Part shown: positions 17,213 to 26,523 of the stretch, in pieces
Position numbering within the stretch: position 1 is the first letter of the stretch
Layout: each line of letters begins with the position of its first letter
Made by a program: the position numbers and the translations under genes
Source: JAAYXS01 sp964550375
Lineage (GTDB): Bacteria; Planctomycetota; Phycisphaerae; UBA1845; Fen-1342
Direction: 5' to 3'
Assembly: GCA_964550375.1 (NCBI GenBank)
Contig: CAZJYX010000014.1
Location: forward strand, 35,085 to 99,084
DNA length: 64,000 nucleotides
The notes under the pieces: generated by a model
Told to the model about the DNA's origin: nothing
What the model saw: the letters and a program-made list of their open reading frames with translations, nothing else
Database searches by the model: none

Positions 17213-17653
17213 CTAGCCGATCACGGGATACTTCCGGCACATGGCCGTCAGGTCGGACACCAGGGCTGGCAGATCGGCTGCCAAGCCGCGAAACTCGAAG
17301 CTCAGGACGGCGCCCGTGCCGGGCGGATAAGTCGTCAGGCCGCACCAGCGGACCAGCCCGGCGGCAGTCAGCTCGGCCCGTAATTCCACCAGGTCCTCCA
17401 CTGTGGAGAGCGCGGCCTGGCCGTGGCCCCGCGCCTGGGCGGCTTCCAGATCGCGCAGGAAGTCGGCCAGGTCTTCAGCCCGCAAGCGGCCGGCGAAATC
17501 AGCCTGGTAGCCCGGCAGCACGATTGCCACGCCCACCGTAAGCCAGTTGGCGTCCTCGGCGACCGGCGCATCAGGATACGTGCGGCCTTGTACCGCCAGC
17601 GTCACCCGGACATCGCCGTTGCCTTCCGCCTGTCCGCTGATTGTAAGCTTCAT
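17213..17653 (-). CDS. WapI-immunity-like protein
   Basis: 146 residues starting at an ATG at 17653. The central motif DANWLTVGVAIVLPG followed by an amphipathic helix (AEDLADFLRDLEAAQARG) resembles the WapI family, the antitoxin fold named after the immunity protein of the YD-repeat toxin WapA. It is cytoplasmic, with no signal or transmembrane segment. Family members are frequently stand-alone with no known toxin, and this gene is followed at 42 bp by a peroxiredoxin, so a house-keeping role is possible. The assignment rests on a short motif. Confidence 0.55.
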   Translation of the reverse strand: MKLTISGQAEGNGDVRVTLAVQGRTYPDAPVAEDANWLTVGVAIVLPGYQADFAGRLRAEDLADFLRDLEAAQARGHGQAALSTVEDLVELRAELTAAGLVRWCGLTTYPPGTGAVLSFEFRGLAADLPALVSDLTAMCRKYPVIG

Positions 17654-17813
17654 GGCGCTGGCACCTCAGCGACGCTGTTGCCCGTCTGGCCGTCGGCGCG
17701 CCGCAATCCCCGGAACGCGATAAGTGACTGGGCATGCACACCGCCGTGCCCCTGCAGCTTATCCGGTTCCAGTCTTGTTGGGAAGGAACCCCGCCGGCGG
17801 CCGGCCGCGGCGC

Positions 17814-18866
17814 TCACGCCGGGTCCGCGTCCTGCACCACCTCGCGCGGCGGCTTGGGCTCGTACTTGGGTATCTCCGGCTCCGGAACGTGCTCAATCAG
17901 CATGTGCACGACCTTGACCGAGTCCAGCCCCTGGGCCTGGGCGGCGAAGTTGCAGGCAATGCGGTGCCGTAGCACCGGCACCGCCACCTTGCGAACGTCC
18001 GCGATGCTCACGCTGTAGCGGCCGTCCATCGCCGCCATCGCCTTGCCGCCCCACAGCAGGAACTGACCCGCCCGCGGCCCGGCCCCCCAATCGACATATT
18101 TCTTCACGAAGTCCGGCGCGGTCGCGTCGCTGGGCCGCGAAGCCCGCGTCAAGGCCGCCGCGTAGTCAACGATGTATTCCGTCACCGGCACGGCCGCAAT
18201 CAGCTTCTGCATGTTCAGCACCTGCCGATCACTCAGCACGGTGCGCAGCGCGGGCGTCTCCTCGCCCGTCGTCTGCGTCAGGATCCTCTGCTCCTCGGCC
18301 AGCGTCGGGTAATCCACCCAGACATTGAACATGAACCGATCGAGCTGGGCCTCCGGCAGCGGATACGTACCCTCCTGCTCGATCGGGTTCTGCGTCGCAA
18401 TCACGAAGAACGGGTTCGGCAGCGGGTACGTCTGCGACCCGCTCGTCACCTCGCGCTCCTGCATCGCCTGCAGCAGGGCCGCCTGCGTCTTCGGCGGCGT
18501 GCGGTTGATCTCATCGGCCAGCACGATATGCGCGAATACCGGCCCGCGCACGAAGCGAAACTCACGCCGCCCGTCCGGCAACTCGTCAATCACGTTCGTG
18601 CCGGTGATGTCGGAGGGCATCAGGTCGGGCGTGAACTGGATGCGCTTGAAGCTCAGCGACGTGATGCGCGCCAGCGTCGACACCATCAGCGTCTTCGCCA
18701 GCCCCGGCACCCCGACCAGCAGGCAGTGCCCGCGCGTGAAGATCGCGGCTAGCATCTGCTCGATCACGTCGTTCTGCCCGACGATATGCCGGGCCAGCTC
18801 GTCGAGAATCAACTGCTTGGAGCGGTGGAATTCCTTGAGCAGCGTTTCGAAGGACTCTTTGGCCAT
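17814..18866 (-). CDS. MoxR-type AAA+ ATPase
   Basis: 350 residues. Walker A is GVPGLAKT (residues 52-59), Walker B is IVLADEINR (~113-121), sensor-1 is ATQNP (~156), and the MoxR signature EGTYPLPEAQLDRF follows. These are the classical MoxR/RavA-like features. MoxR ATPases act as chaperones that help assemble or activate enzyme complexes, often membrane or metal enzymes, and are commonly encoded with DUF58 and VWA proteins. None of those partners is present here. Instead the gene lies 33 bp after a J-domain gene on the same strand, giving a small chaperone-like operon. The tail is Pro-rich and charged. Confidence 0.95.
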   Translation of the reverse strand: MAKESFETLLKEFHRSKQLILDELARHIVGQNDVIEQMLAAIFTRGHCLLVGVPGLAKTLMVSTLARITSLSFKRIQFTPDLMPSDITGTNVIDELPDGRREFRFVRGPVFAHIVLADEINRTPPKTQAALLQAMQEREVTSGSQTYPLPNPFFVIATQNPIEQEGTYPLPEAQLDRFMFNVWVDYPTLAEEQRILTQTTGEETPALRTVLSDRQVLNMQKLIAAVPVTEYIVDYAAALTRASRPSDATAPDFVKKYVDWGAGPRAGQFLLWGGKAMAAMDGRYSVSIADVRKVAVPVLRHRIACNFAAQAQGLDSVKVVHMLIEHVPEPEIPKYEPKPPREVVQDADPA

Positions 18867-18899
18867 GCCGTCCCAGTCGTGTCGTTGCGCCGGGCGCCG

Positions 18900-19457
18900 T
18901 CAGCTCCGCGGTCGCGGCAGCTCGCCGGTCTCGTAAGCCCGGGCCAGCCGGTCGTACGCCGCCCGGTAGGCCAGGAAGCGCACATGATACTCGGCGCGCG
19001 ACGGCTCGTCAGGCGCCTTGTCGGGATGATAGTTCTGCGAGACCTGCCGCCAGGCCTGCTTGAGCGCCGCCGCCGTCGCGTCCGCCGACAGGTCGAACAG
19101 CGCCAGCGCCTCGCGCACCTCCAGCTCAGCCGCCCGCCGCTCAACCTGCTCCGCCACCACCGTCCGCTCCCGCGGCCCGGCCCGCTCACGCAACCAGCGC
19201 CAGTCCCAGACGTCCGGCAGGAGCGCTCCGGCCGTCGTGCCCAGGATCGTCAGCGAGCGGGCAAACGGCCGCCCGCGCAGCCGCAGCAGGCTGTCCAGCA
19301 CCAGCCCGGTCGTCGCCGCGATTTTCCCGCCGATCCGGGCGGATTTGCGGCGCTGGGCAGCGTACTCACCTACCAGCAGCGGAGCGATGTCCCGCTGCCA
19401 CACCCGCCGCAGGAAACGTCGAAAGGCTTCGTTGTCGCGCGACCGTGTTGCGGCCAT
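18900..19457 (-). CDS. J-domain (DnaJ-like) protein
   Basis: 185 residues. The C-terminal part (~110-180) is a J domain: AALFDLSADATAAALKQAWR, the HPD triad in NYHPDKAPDE, then YHVRFLAYRAAYDRLARAYE. The N-terminal ~100 residues are basic and helical, with one moderately hydrophobic stretch (LTILGTTAGALLPDVWDW) that might be membrane-associated. J proteins stimulate Hsp70 ATPase and direct it to clients, here presumably clients near the MoxR ATPase encoded 33 bp downstream. No dnaK is in the window. Divergent from the 19566 membrane-protein gene with a 108-bp shared promoter region. Confidence 0.85.
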   Translation of the reverse strand: MAATRSRDNEAFRRFLRRVWQRDIAPLLVGEYAAQRRKSARIGGKIAATTGLVLDSLLRLRGRPFARSLTILGTTAGALLPDVWDWRWLRERAGPRERTVVAEQVERRAAELEVREALALFDLSADATAAALKQAWRQVSQNYHPDKAPDEPSRAEYHVRFLAYRAAYDRLARAYETGELPRPRS

Positions 19458-19565
19458 GTCAGTCGTGGGCGAACATGGTGGTTACGCGGCCGCCGGTAGC
19501 GGCCGACCTGCGAGGTTATACCACGCTGTTGGCGTCGTGGGCAGTCATGTCGGGAGTCGGTAGAA

Positions 19566-21161
19566 GTGCAGGACGCTCCGGAATTCGACTTCGTGGCCGA
19601 GGCGGGCGACCCCTGGACGCCTTTCGTCGGTGTGGCGTGCGTGTCGGCGGCGGCCCTGGTACTGGCGGCCCTGGGTCGGCGACGCTTTCCGGTCGGGGTG
19701 AGCCAGGCCCTGTTCGTGGCCGGCGTGAGCGGTGCCCTCCTGGCAGGCTACGCACCGAACCAGGCCGGGCCGGCGCAGCCGGTGGCCGTTTGCGCGTTTC
19801 TGACCGGCATGGCGGTGCTCTGGCACCTGATGCGCCGCTGGCTGGCGCGCCAGCAGAACCAGGCCGCCGAAGGCGCATGGGCGCAGGAACTGGCACTGCG
19901 CAGCCGCATCGCCGGCCACGCCGTCGTGATTTGCGGCGTGCTGCTGGCGGGCGTGTCCCTGCAACTGCCGGCCGACCTCGACCGGCAGACCTGGCTGGCC
20001 ATCAGTCTGTGTCTGATGATCCTGGTGGGACTGTCGGTCCAGCGCCTGGCGGGGGGGGGCGGCGGCCTGAGCCAATACGCGATGCTCGGGCTGCTCGCGT
20101 GTGCGCTGCGGCTGGCATACGCGCCGGCCGACTTGCTGCCCAGCCCTGGGGGGGTGGCGCTCGCCTTGCTCGCTGTGGGAGTGGCGGCGCTCCTGGCCGC
20201 GCTCGTGCCGCTGTTGGGTCGCTGGTGGCACCGCCGCCGCCTCTGGCGGACAGCTCCGCATGAGTTGGTCGTGCCGCCGCCGGAATATCGCGTCTTCTGG
20301 GCCGCCGTGTTAATCGTGGCGGCCCTGGTTGGCGCCGCAGGGCTAATGGTCGCGGAGTCATGGCCGACGCCGCTGGCGGTTTTCGCCGCTGCCTTGGCGG
20401 CACTCATCGCCGGCCACCGCCGACAAAGCCTCGCCGCCGGAGAGCTTGGGTTGGTGCTGGTGGGCGCGGGGATAGTGCTAATGGCCACGGCCTGGTTGCC
20501 GTCTGCGCCGCTGAACTCGCTGTTGGGCAGCGCTGTCGCCGGGGGCTACCTGCTATGGCTGGCACGCTTTTGGCACCAGCAGTTGCACGATGGTCAGGTC
20601 TGGACGACCGCCGGGCGGTTGATACCGTCAGCCCGCCGACTGGCGTGTGCCGCGGCGGCGCTCTGCGCCGTTCTGGCGGTGGCGGCGGCGACGACTGACG
20701 CCGACGCGCTCGCACAGGTCGGCCGCTGGCAGGCACTGCTGGCAACCTTGGCGCTGCTGGGGCTCTGGTCGATGCTGGTGCGTGACGCCGGCGGGGAGGG
20801 CGGCACGCTCGGGGCGTTTGCGGCGGGTCTAGTGCTGCTGGCCGCCTGTGTGCCGGTGCGGGCGTTGCTGGCGATGGTGAACGTGCCGACGACTGGGCCG
20901 GTCCTGGCGGCCGGCGCGGCACTGCTTCTGGCGCTGCGGGTTGGTCACCAGCGCGGCCAAACGGAGGTCGATTCGGCCTTCAACGCTTACATTGGCGGCT
21001 TCCTACCGGCCGGCGTGCTCTACGCGGTCGTGTTGTCAGAGACATACGGCGACGCCCGCTTCGGGCTGGCCGGTATTGCGCCGCTCGCCGGCCTGTTGCC
21101 GGCCGTGCTCATCCGCTGGCGGCCGTGGCGGCGTGAAACGCGCGGCGAGCCGGTGGAGTAA
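19566..21161 (+). CDS. Large polytopic membrane protein of unknown function
   Basis: 531 residues from a GTG start at 19566. About 14-15 hydrophobic helices of ~20 residues are spread evenly, e.g. VGVACVSAAALVLAALG, ALFVAGVSGALLAGYAP, AVVICGVLLAGVSLQLP, AALIVAALVGAAGLMVAESW and AALLLALRVG; loops are short. No transporter or enzyme motif is recognisable, and the even distribution resembles polytopic scaffold or flippase-like proteins. The stop is 2 bp before the start of the giant pseudokinase gene, so the two are translated from one mRNA and their products likely work together in the inner membrane. Confidence 0.7.
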   Translation: MQDAPEFDFVAEAGDPWTPFVGVACVSAAALVLAALGRRRFPVGVSQALFVAGVSGALLAGYAPNQAGPAQPVAVCAFLTGMAVLWHLMRRWLARQQNQAAEGAWAQELALRSRIAGHAVVICGVLLAGVSLQLPADLDRQTWLAISLCLMILVGLSVQRLAGGGGGLSQYAMLGLLACALRLAYAPADLLPSPGGVALALLAVGVAALLAALVPLLGRWWHRRRLWRTAPHELVVPPPEYRVFWAAVLIVAALVGAAGLMVAESWPTPLAVFAAALAALIAGHRRQSLAAGELGLVLVGAGIVLMATAWLPSAPLNSLLGSAVAGGYLLWLARFWHQQLHDGQVWTTAGRLIPSARRLACAAAALCAVLAVAAATTDADALAQVGRWQALLATLALLGLWSMLVRDAGGEGGTLGAFAAGLVLLAACVPVRALLAMVNVPTTGPVLAAGAALLLALRVGHQRGQTEVDSAFNAYIGGFLPAGVLYAVVLSETYGDARFGLAGIAPLAGLLPAVLIRWRPWRRETRGEPVE

Positions 21162-21163
21162 CC

Positions 21164-24100
21164 GTGGTGAAGCGCGTTTTCCCAGACCGTCTAGCGACTC
21201 GGCGGGTCGTGGTGATTCCATCCGACCTCGACGCTGACGGCCGGGCGCGCTTCATCGCCAAGATCGCGGCGGCCGTGCGACAACAACGCGAGTTGGCCGG
21301 GCGCTGCGCGGATGTGCTGCGGGTCAGCGGCGAGGTCGGTGAGGAGGGCGACCGGCTGCTGATTCCACACGAGCCGGCCACTGCGGCCGATCCGGACGCC
21401 ATCATCGAGTGGCAGCCGCGGCCGGACATCAACACGCTGCTGTGGCTGATGCTGCCGGCCGGGCGCGCCCTGCGTGCCGCAGCGCAAGCCCGCATGGTGC
21501 ATGGCGGCATCCAGTTCCGGTCAATCTCTCTCGACGAGGCCGGACAGCCGAAGCTGGGCGACTTCGGCATCGCGCCGGCGTTCGCCGACGTCTGCGGGCG
21601 CGACTCGCGGGCCCGTATTTGCTGTGTGGCCGGCGGCGCTGCGGAAGACGGCGCCGGCGTGGACTCGGGTATGTGGGAGCTGTTGCCCCCGGGCGAGACC
21701 CGTCCGCACGGCTGGATTGCCCCGCTGTTCGCGCACGAGCTGTTTGAACAGCAATTGCCGCTCAACCTACAGGCGGATCAGTTCGCGCTGGGCGTGGTGC
21801 TGTTTGCCGTGGCGACCGGCCGGCATCCGTACGGGGCGAGCTGGTCAGATCCGCTGTTGAACCTGTATTTCCAGATCGAGCCGTACTCACTGGCGGAGGT
21901 GCGCGCCGACTGGCAGGAGGCGTTTGCGCGTCATCGCGCCGGCGTGGCGGCGAGCACGGACCGGCCCATCCTGGCCTGGTCCGAACTGGTTCTGGGATTG
22001 CTCGCCAGCGAACCCGAGCAGCGGCAGTCCATGGCCGGCCAGGCCGCCGAAGCGTGTGCGGCACTGGCGCCGGCTGAATGGGCGGGGCTGGCCGAGGCGA
22101 TCGCCGCCGGCCGGCAACTGCTGGAGCAGGGCGCGGCCCTGGATTTCCTGGAGAAGCTGGCGCCGTGGCGGGAGCACCCGGCCTGGCCGGAGCCGGGGCG
22201 CGAACGTCTGGCGGAGTGGATTGGGCGCATCGATGCCCAGAAGGACTCGCTGCGGGCGCGCAAGCTGCGCGAGCAGCGCCTGAACGCCGGTCGCGAGGCG
22301 GCGGAGCTGTATGACCTGGCCACGGCCCGTGAGCACGCCGAGGCGCTCACGGCTGATGCGGACGCCGAGGAGGATTTGCGAACAGCGGCCGAGGCGCTGC
22401 TGAAGCTGTGCCAGGAGCAGGAGCAGTTCATCGAGTCGGGTGCCGATGCTCTGGCCATGGCGTACCTCGATGCGGCCCAGGAGGCCCTGGCCGCCGAGCG
22501 GCTGGACGATGCGCGCGAAGTGCTGCGTGGGATCATGCAGGACCCGGGCATGTCGCCGCTGCGCGCCGCGCAAGCCCGCCAGATGCTTGGCGACGTGGAG
22601 TTGACGGCGCAGCGTCTGGAGCGGCAGACGGCCGAGTTGGACGCCGCCGTGACCGAGGAACAGGCCTTCGAGCTGGCGGCCGCCGAACAGCGCCTTGCGC
22701 TGCTGCTGCAAGAAGAGCAGCCGGCCGAGTCGGTGGCGCGCCGGGCGGTGGCCTTGCTGGAGCAGGTGCGCACGCGGCTGAGGCAGCGGGCCGAATGGCG
22801 GGCGGCGCTGGACGAGGGGCTGGCCGTCTGGGAGCAGTCCGATCTGTCGGCCGTCGAGCAACGGCTGCAGGGTGTGCCCGAGAACACCGGCGATCCGCAG
22901 GTCGATCCGCAGCGCGCGCGACTGGCGCAAGCAGCCGGGCGCCTGCGCCGGGCGCTCGAGCAACAGGCGGAGGCCGAGCGCCACCTGGCTGAGAATCAGC
23001 CCGAATCGGCTGGCCGCTGCGCCGCGGCGGCGACGGCTATCGGGGAGCTGCCGGAGTCGCTGACGGCCGCGCTGCGTGAACTGGCGGCGCGCTGCCAGGA
23101 GGCGGTCAACCAGCAGCGCTTGGCAAAACTCGCGGCCGCCCGCGCGGCTTTGGACGCGGCCCAGGCCGCTTTTGATGAGGGCGACGTTGTCGCCAGCCGG
23201 CGGCGCCTGGATGCGGAAGTCCTGCCCGTTGCCGAACTCCCCGCCGACCAGCTTGCACTGGCCCAACGCCTGTCGGCCGAATGCGCGCGAGCGGCACAAC
23301 TGCTGGACCAGTTCACAGCGGCCCGGGCAGAGCTTGCACAGGAGCATTTCGACGCCGCGACGGCGTGTCTCGAACAAGTGGCGGCCGATGGTTTGCCGGG
23401 CGTGCTAGTCGCTCAGAAGCAGCAGCTTGCGGATGAGATTGCCGCCGCGCAGGCGGCCTTCGTTCAACGCCGGCGGGATGAGCTTGGTCAGCAGCTTGAG
23501 CAGGCGGCGGCGGCGCTGGCCGGGGGTCGGCTGCGCCCGGCCGGCACCGTCCTGCGAACGGTCGAACGGTCGGCGTACCTGACCGAAGAGTTGCGGGCGC
23601 GTGTTGCGGAGCTGCGCGCGAAGATCGACCTCCAGCGCCGCGGGCGCAAGAGTCGCTGGCCGCTGGCGGTCGGTGGCGGTGCGGCGGTGCTGGTTTGCGT
23701 GCTGGGGGCGTGGCTGCTGATGCGCGGCGGCGACGCTACACCGGCAGCGCCCGTTGCTGATGCGCGCGTTGAACCGGAGCGGACGACAGCCGTCGGTGAC
23801 GGCCCGACCGTGTCGGCTGAGCCGACGCCCGCAACGCCACTACCGCCGGAGCAAGTCGTCTCGGCTGAGCCTGAGCCCGAGCCTCAGGAGGTTGCCGCAG
23901 TCGAGATTCCGCCTGTTCCGCCCATCAGCGCCGTTCAGACCGACGCGGAGACGCCGGCCGCCAGCGAGCCCGCGACCGAGCCTGTCGCGGTTGCCGAGGA
24001 GGCTGCGCCGGCCAAGCCTGAGCCAGAACCCGAACCCGAACCCGAGCCAGAACCCGAGCCAGAACCCGAGCCAGAGCCGGAACCGGAACCGGAGCCCGAG

Positions 24101-26365
24101 CCCGAACCCGAGCCTGAACCCGAGCCCACACCAGTGCCTACCTTTGCCGACGCCGGCACGGCCTTTCGGGCGGCACTGGCGGACTTGCTCCCGGCTGGCG
24201 TGACGGGGCTTGAACTCGCCGGCGCGCCCCCGGACGCCATCACGGCCCGTGCATTCTGGAATGGGCGGGAGTTGGTGCCGTATTCTGAACTGGCCTTCGA
24301 TCAGTCGGTCGGCAGGTTCATGCAGACCCCGCAATCCGTGGCGGCGTGGTTCGCCCGCCAGATTGACGCCCTGGCGGCAATGCAGTCAGCCCGGCCGCCG
24401 CAGCCCATGCTTGATGAGCGCTACGACGCCCGGCTGGCTGTGGCTGACGACGAAGCGACCGTTGCCGGCGCGGACGCGGACGCAATCTCGATCAGCGTGC
24501 CCGCCAGGTTGCGGGACGACCCGCGGCCAACGGCACAATTCGTCTTCGCCGGGCGCCTGGCGGATGATCGCCTGACCGCTACTGACGCGACCCGCGACGC
24601 GTTCGCGGCCTATCTGAACGGTCTGCGCCGCCAGCAAGCCCCCGCCGCGGCTGAGGCCGTGCGCCAGGCGCTGGCCGTACCGGACGGCGTTGAACTGCGG
24701 CTACCGGAACCACTGCCCGACGGCGAGCGGTATGCTCTCACGCTCGCATATGCCGGGCAGCCGCTGGTGGCGGTCCCCATGAACTGGTCGCCCGACTCGC
24801 TGACGTACGAGCCTGATCTGGCAGACGTACCGGCGACCATCAGCAGCGCGGTGGTGCGGCTCGTCGAAGCCGGGCCGCTGCGGCAAGCGCTTGAGGATGA
24901 CTGGCGCGAATTGGCGGCTCAGTTGGCACCGCCGGCCGGAAGCCCGGGCGCTGCGTTCTTCAGCCGGTGTGTCCTGCTCGATGTGAAGCCGACGGCTACC
25001 GCTGAACCATTCGAGCTGTCCATCGTGGCGGTCGCCGGCCCACCGGCGGCCCCGCCGGAAGAGTGGATCGAACTGAATCTGGCTGTGGCGTTCGAGGCCG
25101 GCGCTTTGACGTGGCACAGCTCGGCAATTCCCGCGGCCCAGCGGCAAGTCGCGCAGACGCTGCAGCGCCTGGCCGCGGACCAGCAGGTACGTGCGCGGCG
25201 GCAGCAGCGGGCCGTCGAGGCGCTGGCGCGCGAGTTGAATGTTGCAGCAGGCGCCATCCAGGCGCAACCGGACGGCGACCTGCTGCTAGGTACGGCGTCA
25301 CTGGCAGATGGCGTGTCTCGGTACGAGTGGACCTGGAACCCGGCGGAACTCGAGTATGCCGACCGGCGCCTGCTGCCGCCGCCGAGCCTGGAGCGCGATT
25401 TGGCGGCGCTGGCGGCCGGACCGGTTGATGCGGGGAGCTTCGTTAGCGTCCTGCGCGAAGTGACGCGGCGTAAAACCAGCGCCTACGGCCACGCGGCCTA
25501 TCGCCCCGCATCCGAGGTGGAGGGCTCTGGAGACCCGACTGCCACGCTGCTTGAAACCAGCCGGGCGTTGCAGCGTCTGGTCGCGCCGAATGTGGCCGCG
25601 GATCCGTTTGCGACCATTTTCGTCGAGTATTACGTCGGGCCGGATGATGTGTATGGATTGGCCTGGAATGCACAGACCGGCCCGGGCGACCAGGTTGTCG
25701 GCTGCGAGCAGCCACGCGTCTGGCGCGTCATGGCCACGGCGGAGCTGCGCGGCTTCGATACGCCCAGCGCATTCCGCGAGCGCTACACGGCCGACGCCGC
25801 TTTGGGCGAGAACCTGCTCGGGCGGGCGCTTGGCCCCGCCGGTGCGCCGCTGGCGGCGTCGGCCGGCGGATCGTTCGGCCTGGTCATCGCGCCGCACGAG
25901 CGGCTGTGGCTGGTGCGTTGGGAGCAGGTGCGCGTGGCACCACGGTCGATTGAGGGGCTGGACGACCGGGGTGCCGGGGCTGTGCGTGAATTCGCCTCGC
26001 TGCGCCAAGTGCTCCAGCCGAGCACGTCGCGGCGCGGACAAGTGAGTTGGCGGCGGGCCGGCGTGTGGTGCCTGCCGGCGCTGGGTGGCGTGGCGCAGGT
26101 GCCGGCGGACGAAGTGCGGCTGGTCCTGGGCGCGCTGCTGCCGGGCAGGCCGGAAGTGGCCCTGAGCTTCGATCGGCACAACGACTTCGTGTTCACCTAC
26201 GTAGAGGATCTGTCGCTCTCGGGAGACTTCGCCTGGCGTGAATACGTCGAGCGCGTCCAGCGGCGGGAGATCGGATACACGTTCTGGGAGCGCGGCTGGG
26301 CCGGCGAGCACTGGCGGCCCACGCCCTACACCAGCTTCGCCCTGATCCGCTCGACTGCGGAGTAG
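21164..26365 (+). CDS. Giant transmembrane pseudokinase with Pro-Glu repeat
   Basis: 1733 residues from GTG (21164, or the adjacent GTG at 21167) with GGAG just upstream. Residues ~20-300 keep the C-lobe of a Hanks-type kinase: GQPKLGDFGIAP (intact DFG) and DQFALGVVLFAVATGRHPYG (helix F). The catalytic-loop HRD...N is replaced by HGGIQFRSIS, and no Gly-rich loop or VAIK lysine is visible, so catalysis is unlikely. Residues ~300-820 are long helical, Glu/Gln/Ala-rich TPR or coiled-coil repeats (LDDAREVLRGIMQDPG, DAAQAAFDEGDVVASRRRL). One TM helix lies at ~828-850 (WPLAVGGGAAVLVCVLGAWL). The outside part starts with an acidic Pro-rich linker, including 18 Pro-Glu dipeptides (952-987), then ~740 residues of mixed beta domains. 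It probably transmits or scaffolds across the inner membrane. Confidence 0.8.
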   Translation: MVKRVFPDRLATRRVVVIPSDLDADGRARFIAKIAAAVRQQRELAGRCADVLRVSGEVGEEGDRLLIPHEPATAADPDAIIEWQPRPDINTLLWLMLPAGRALRAAAQARMVHGGIQFRSISLDEAGQPKLGDFGIAPAFADVCGRDSRARICCVAGGAAEDGAGVDSGMWELLPPGETRPHGWIAPLFAHELFEQQLPLNLQADQFALGVVLFAVATGRHPYGASWSDPLLNLYFQIEPYSLAEVRADWQEAFARHRAGVAASTDRPILAWSELVLGLLASEPEQRQSMAGQAAEACAALAPAEWAGLAEAIAAGRQLLEQGAALDFLEKLAPWREHPAWPEPGRERLAEWIGRIDAQKDSLRARKLREQRLNAGREAAELYDLATAREHAEALTADADAEEDLRTAAEALLKLCQEQEQFIESGADALAMAYLDAAQEALAAERLDDAREVLRGIMQDPGMSPLRAAQARQMLGDVELTAQRLERQTAELDAAVTEEQAFELAAAEQRLALLLQEEQPAESVARRAVALLEQVRTRLRQRAEWRAALDEGLAVWEQSDLSAVEQRLQGVPENTGDPQVDPQRARLAQAAGRLRRALEQQAEAERHLAENQPESAGRCAAAATAIGELPESLTAALRELAARCQEAVNQQRLAKLAAARAALDAAQAAFDEGDVVASRRRLDAEVLPVAELPADQLALAQRLSAECARAAQLLDQFTAARAELAQEHFDAATACLEQVAADGLPGVLVAQKQQLADEIAAAQAAFVQRRRDELGQQLEQAAAALAGGRLRPAGTVLRTVERSAYLTEELRARVAELRAKIDLQRRGRKSRWPLAVGGGAAVLVCVLGAWLLMRGGDATPAAPVADARVEPERTTAVGDGPTVSAEPTPATPLPPEQVVSAEPEPEPQEVAAVEIPPVPPISAVQTDAETPAASEPATEPVAVAEEAAPAKPEPEPEPEPEPEPEPEPEPEPEPEPEPEPEPEPEPEPTPVPTFADAGTAFRAALADLLPAGVTGLELAGAPPDAITARAFWNGRELVPYSELAFDQSVGRFMQTPQSVAAWFARQIDALAAMQSARPPQPMLDERYDARLAVADDEATVAGADADAISISVPARLRDDPRPTAQFVFAGRLADDRLTATDATRDAFAAYLNGLRRQQAPAAAEAVRQALAVPDGVELRLPEPLPDGERYALTLAYAGQPLVAVPMNWSPDSLTYEPDLADVPATISSAVVRLVEAGPLRQALEDDWRELAAQLAPPAGSPGAAFFSRCVLLDVKPTATAEPFELSIVAVAGPPAAPPEEWIELNLAVAFEAGALTWHSSAIPAAQRQVAQTLQRLAADQQVRARRQQRAVEALARELNVAAGAIQAQPDGDLLLGTASLADGVSRYEWTWNPAELEYADRRLLPPPSLERDLAALAAGPVDAGSFVSVLREVTRRKTSAYGHAAYRPASEVEGSGDPTATLLETSRALQRLVAPNVAADPFATIFVEYYVGPDDVYGLAWNAQTGPGDQVVGCEQPRVWRVMATAELRGFDTPSAFRERYTADAALGENLLGRALGPAGAPLAASAGGSFGLVIAPHERLWLVRWEQVRVAPRSIEGLDDRGAGAVREFASLRQVLQPSTSRRGQVSWRRAGVWCLPALGGVAQVPADEVRLVLGALLPGRPEVALSFDRHNDFVFTYVEDLSLSGDFAWREYVERVQRREIGYTFWERGWAGEHWRPTPYTSFALIRSTAE
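24017..24124 (+). repeat. Pro-Glu dipeptide repeat, 18 units
   Basis: 108 bp of (CCN GAR) hexamers coding for 18 consecutive Pro-Glu pairs in the pseudokinase, just outside the membrane. Synonymous codons vary along the run, so it is held by selection on protein sequence rather than a fresh slippage product. Such repeats form stiff, extended, negatively charged spacers, as in TonB-like Pro-rich linkers. Confidence 0.95.
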
Positions 26366-26391
26366 CTACCGGCCCAGACAGCAGGCCCAGC

Positions 26392-26419
26392 TTGTACCGC
26401 CCGGTGGGCCGTCTATAAT
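26392..26419 (+). promoter_or_regulatory. Sigma70-type promoter before the 26524 gene
   Basis: TTGTAC (26392-26397), a 16-bp spacer and a perfect TATAAT (26414-26419). A start near 26426 would leave a leader of ~98 nt before the ATG at 26524. It separates a second transcription unit from the pseudokinase gene. Confidence 0.65.
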
Positions 26420-26523
26420 GCCGCGGCGTGTGGCTAGTCAGGTCGGCGAGGGCATTAACCCGTCATCCGCGCCCGCCAACTTGTTGACGGGGCGGCTGGT
26501 CGGAGAAGCGATTGGAGGATGAC

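Noticed and set aside
12212..17653. Rhs tip and WapI-like gene as a toxin/immunity pair
   Set aside because: They are 3.8 kb apart on opposite strands with unrelated genes between, so direct pairing is not supported.
21887..23377. 496-residue minus-strand frame opposite the pseudokinase helical region
   Set aside because: Antisense reading of Glu/Gln/Leu-rich codons; no start signal or domain.
23935..24150. Pro-Glu run as a recent microsatellite expansion
   Set aside because: Synonymous codons alternate along the run, which argues against fresh slippage.
23935..24243. Minus-strand frame with a long Gly-Ser repeat
   Set aside because: It is simply the reverse complement of the Pro-Glu repeat in another frame.
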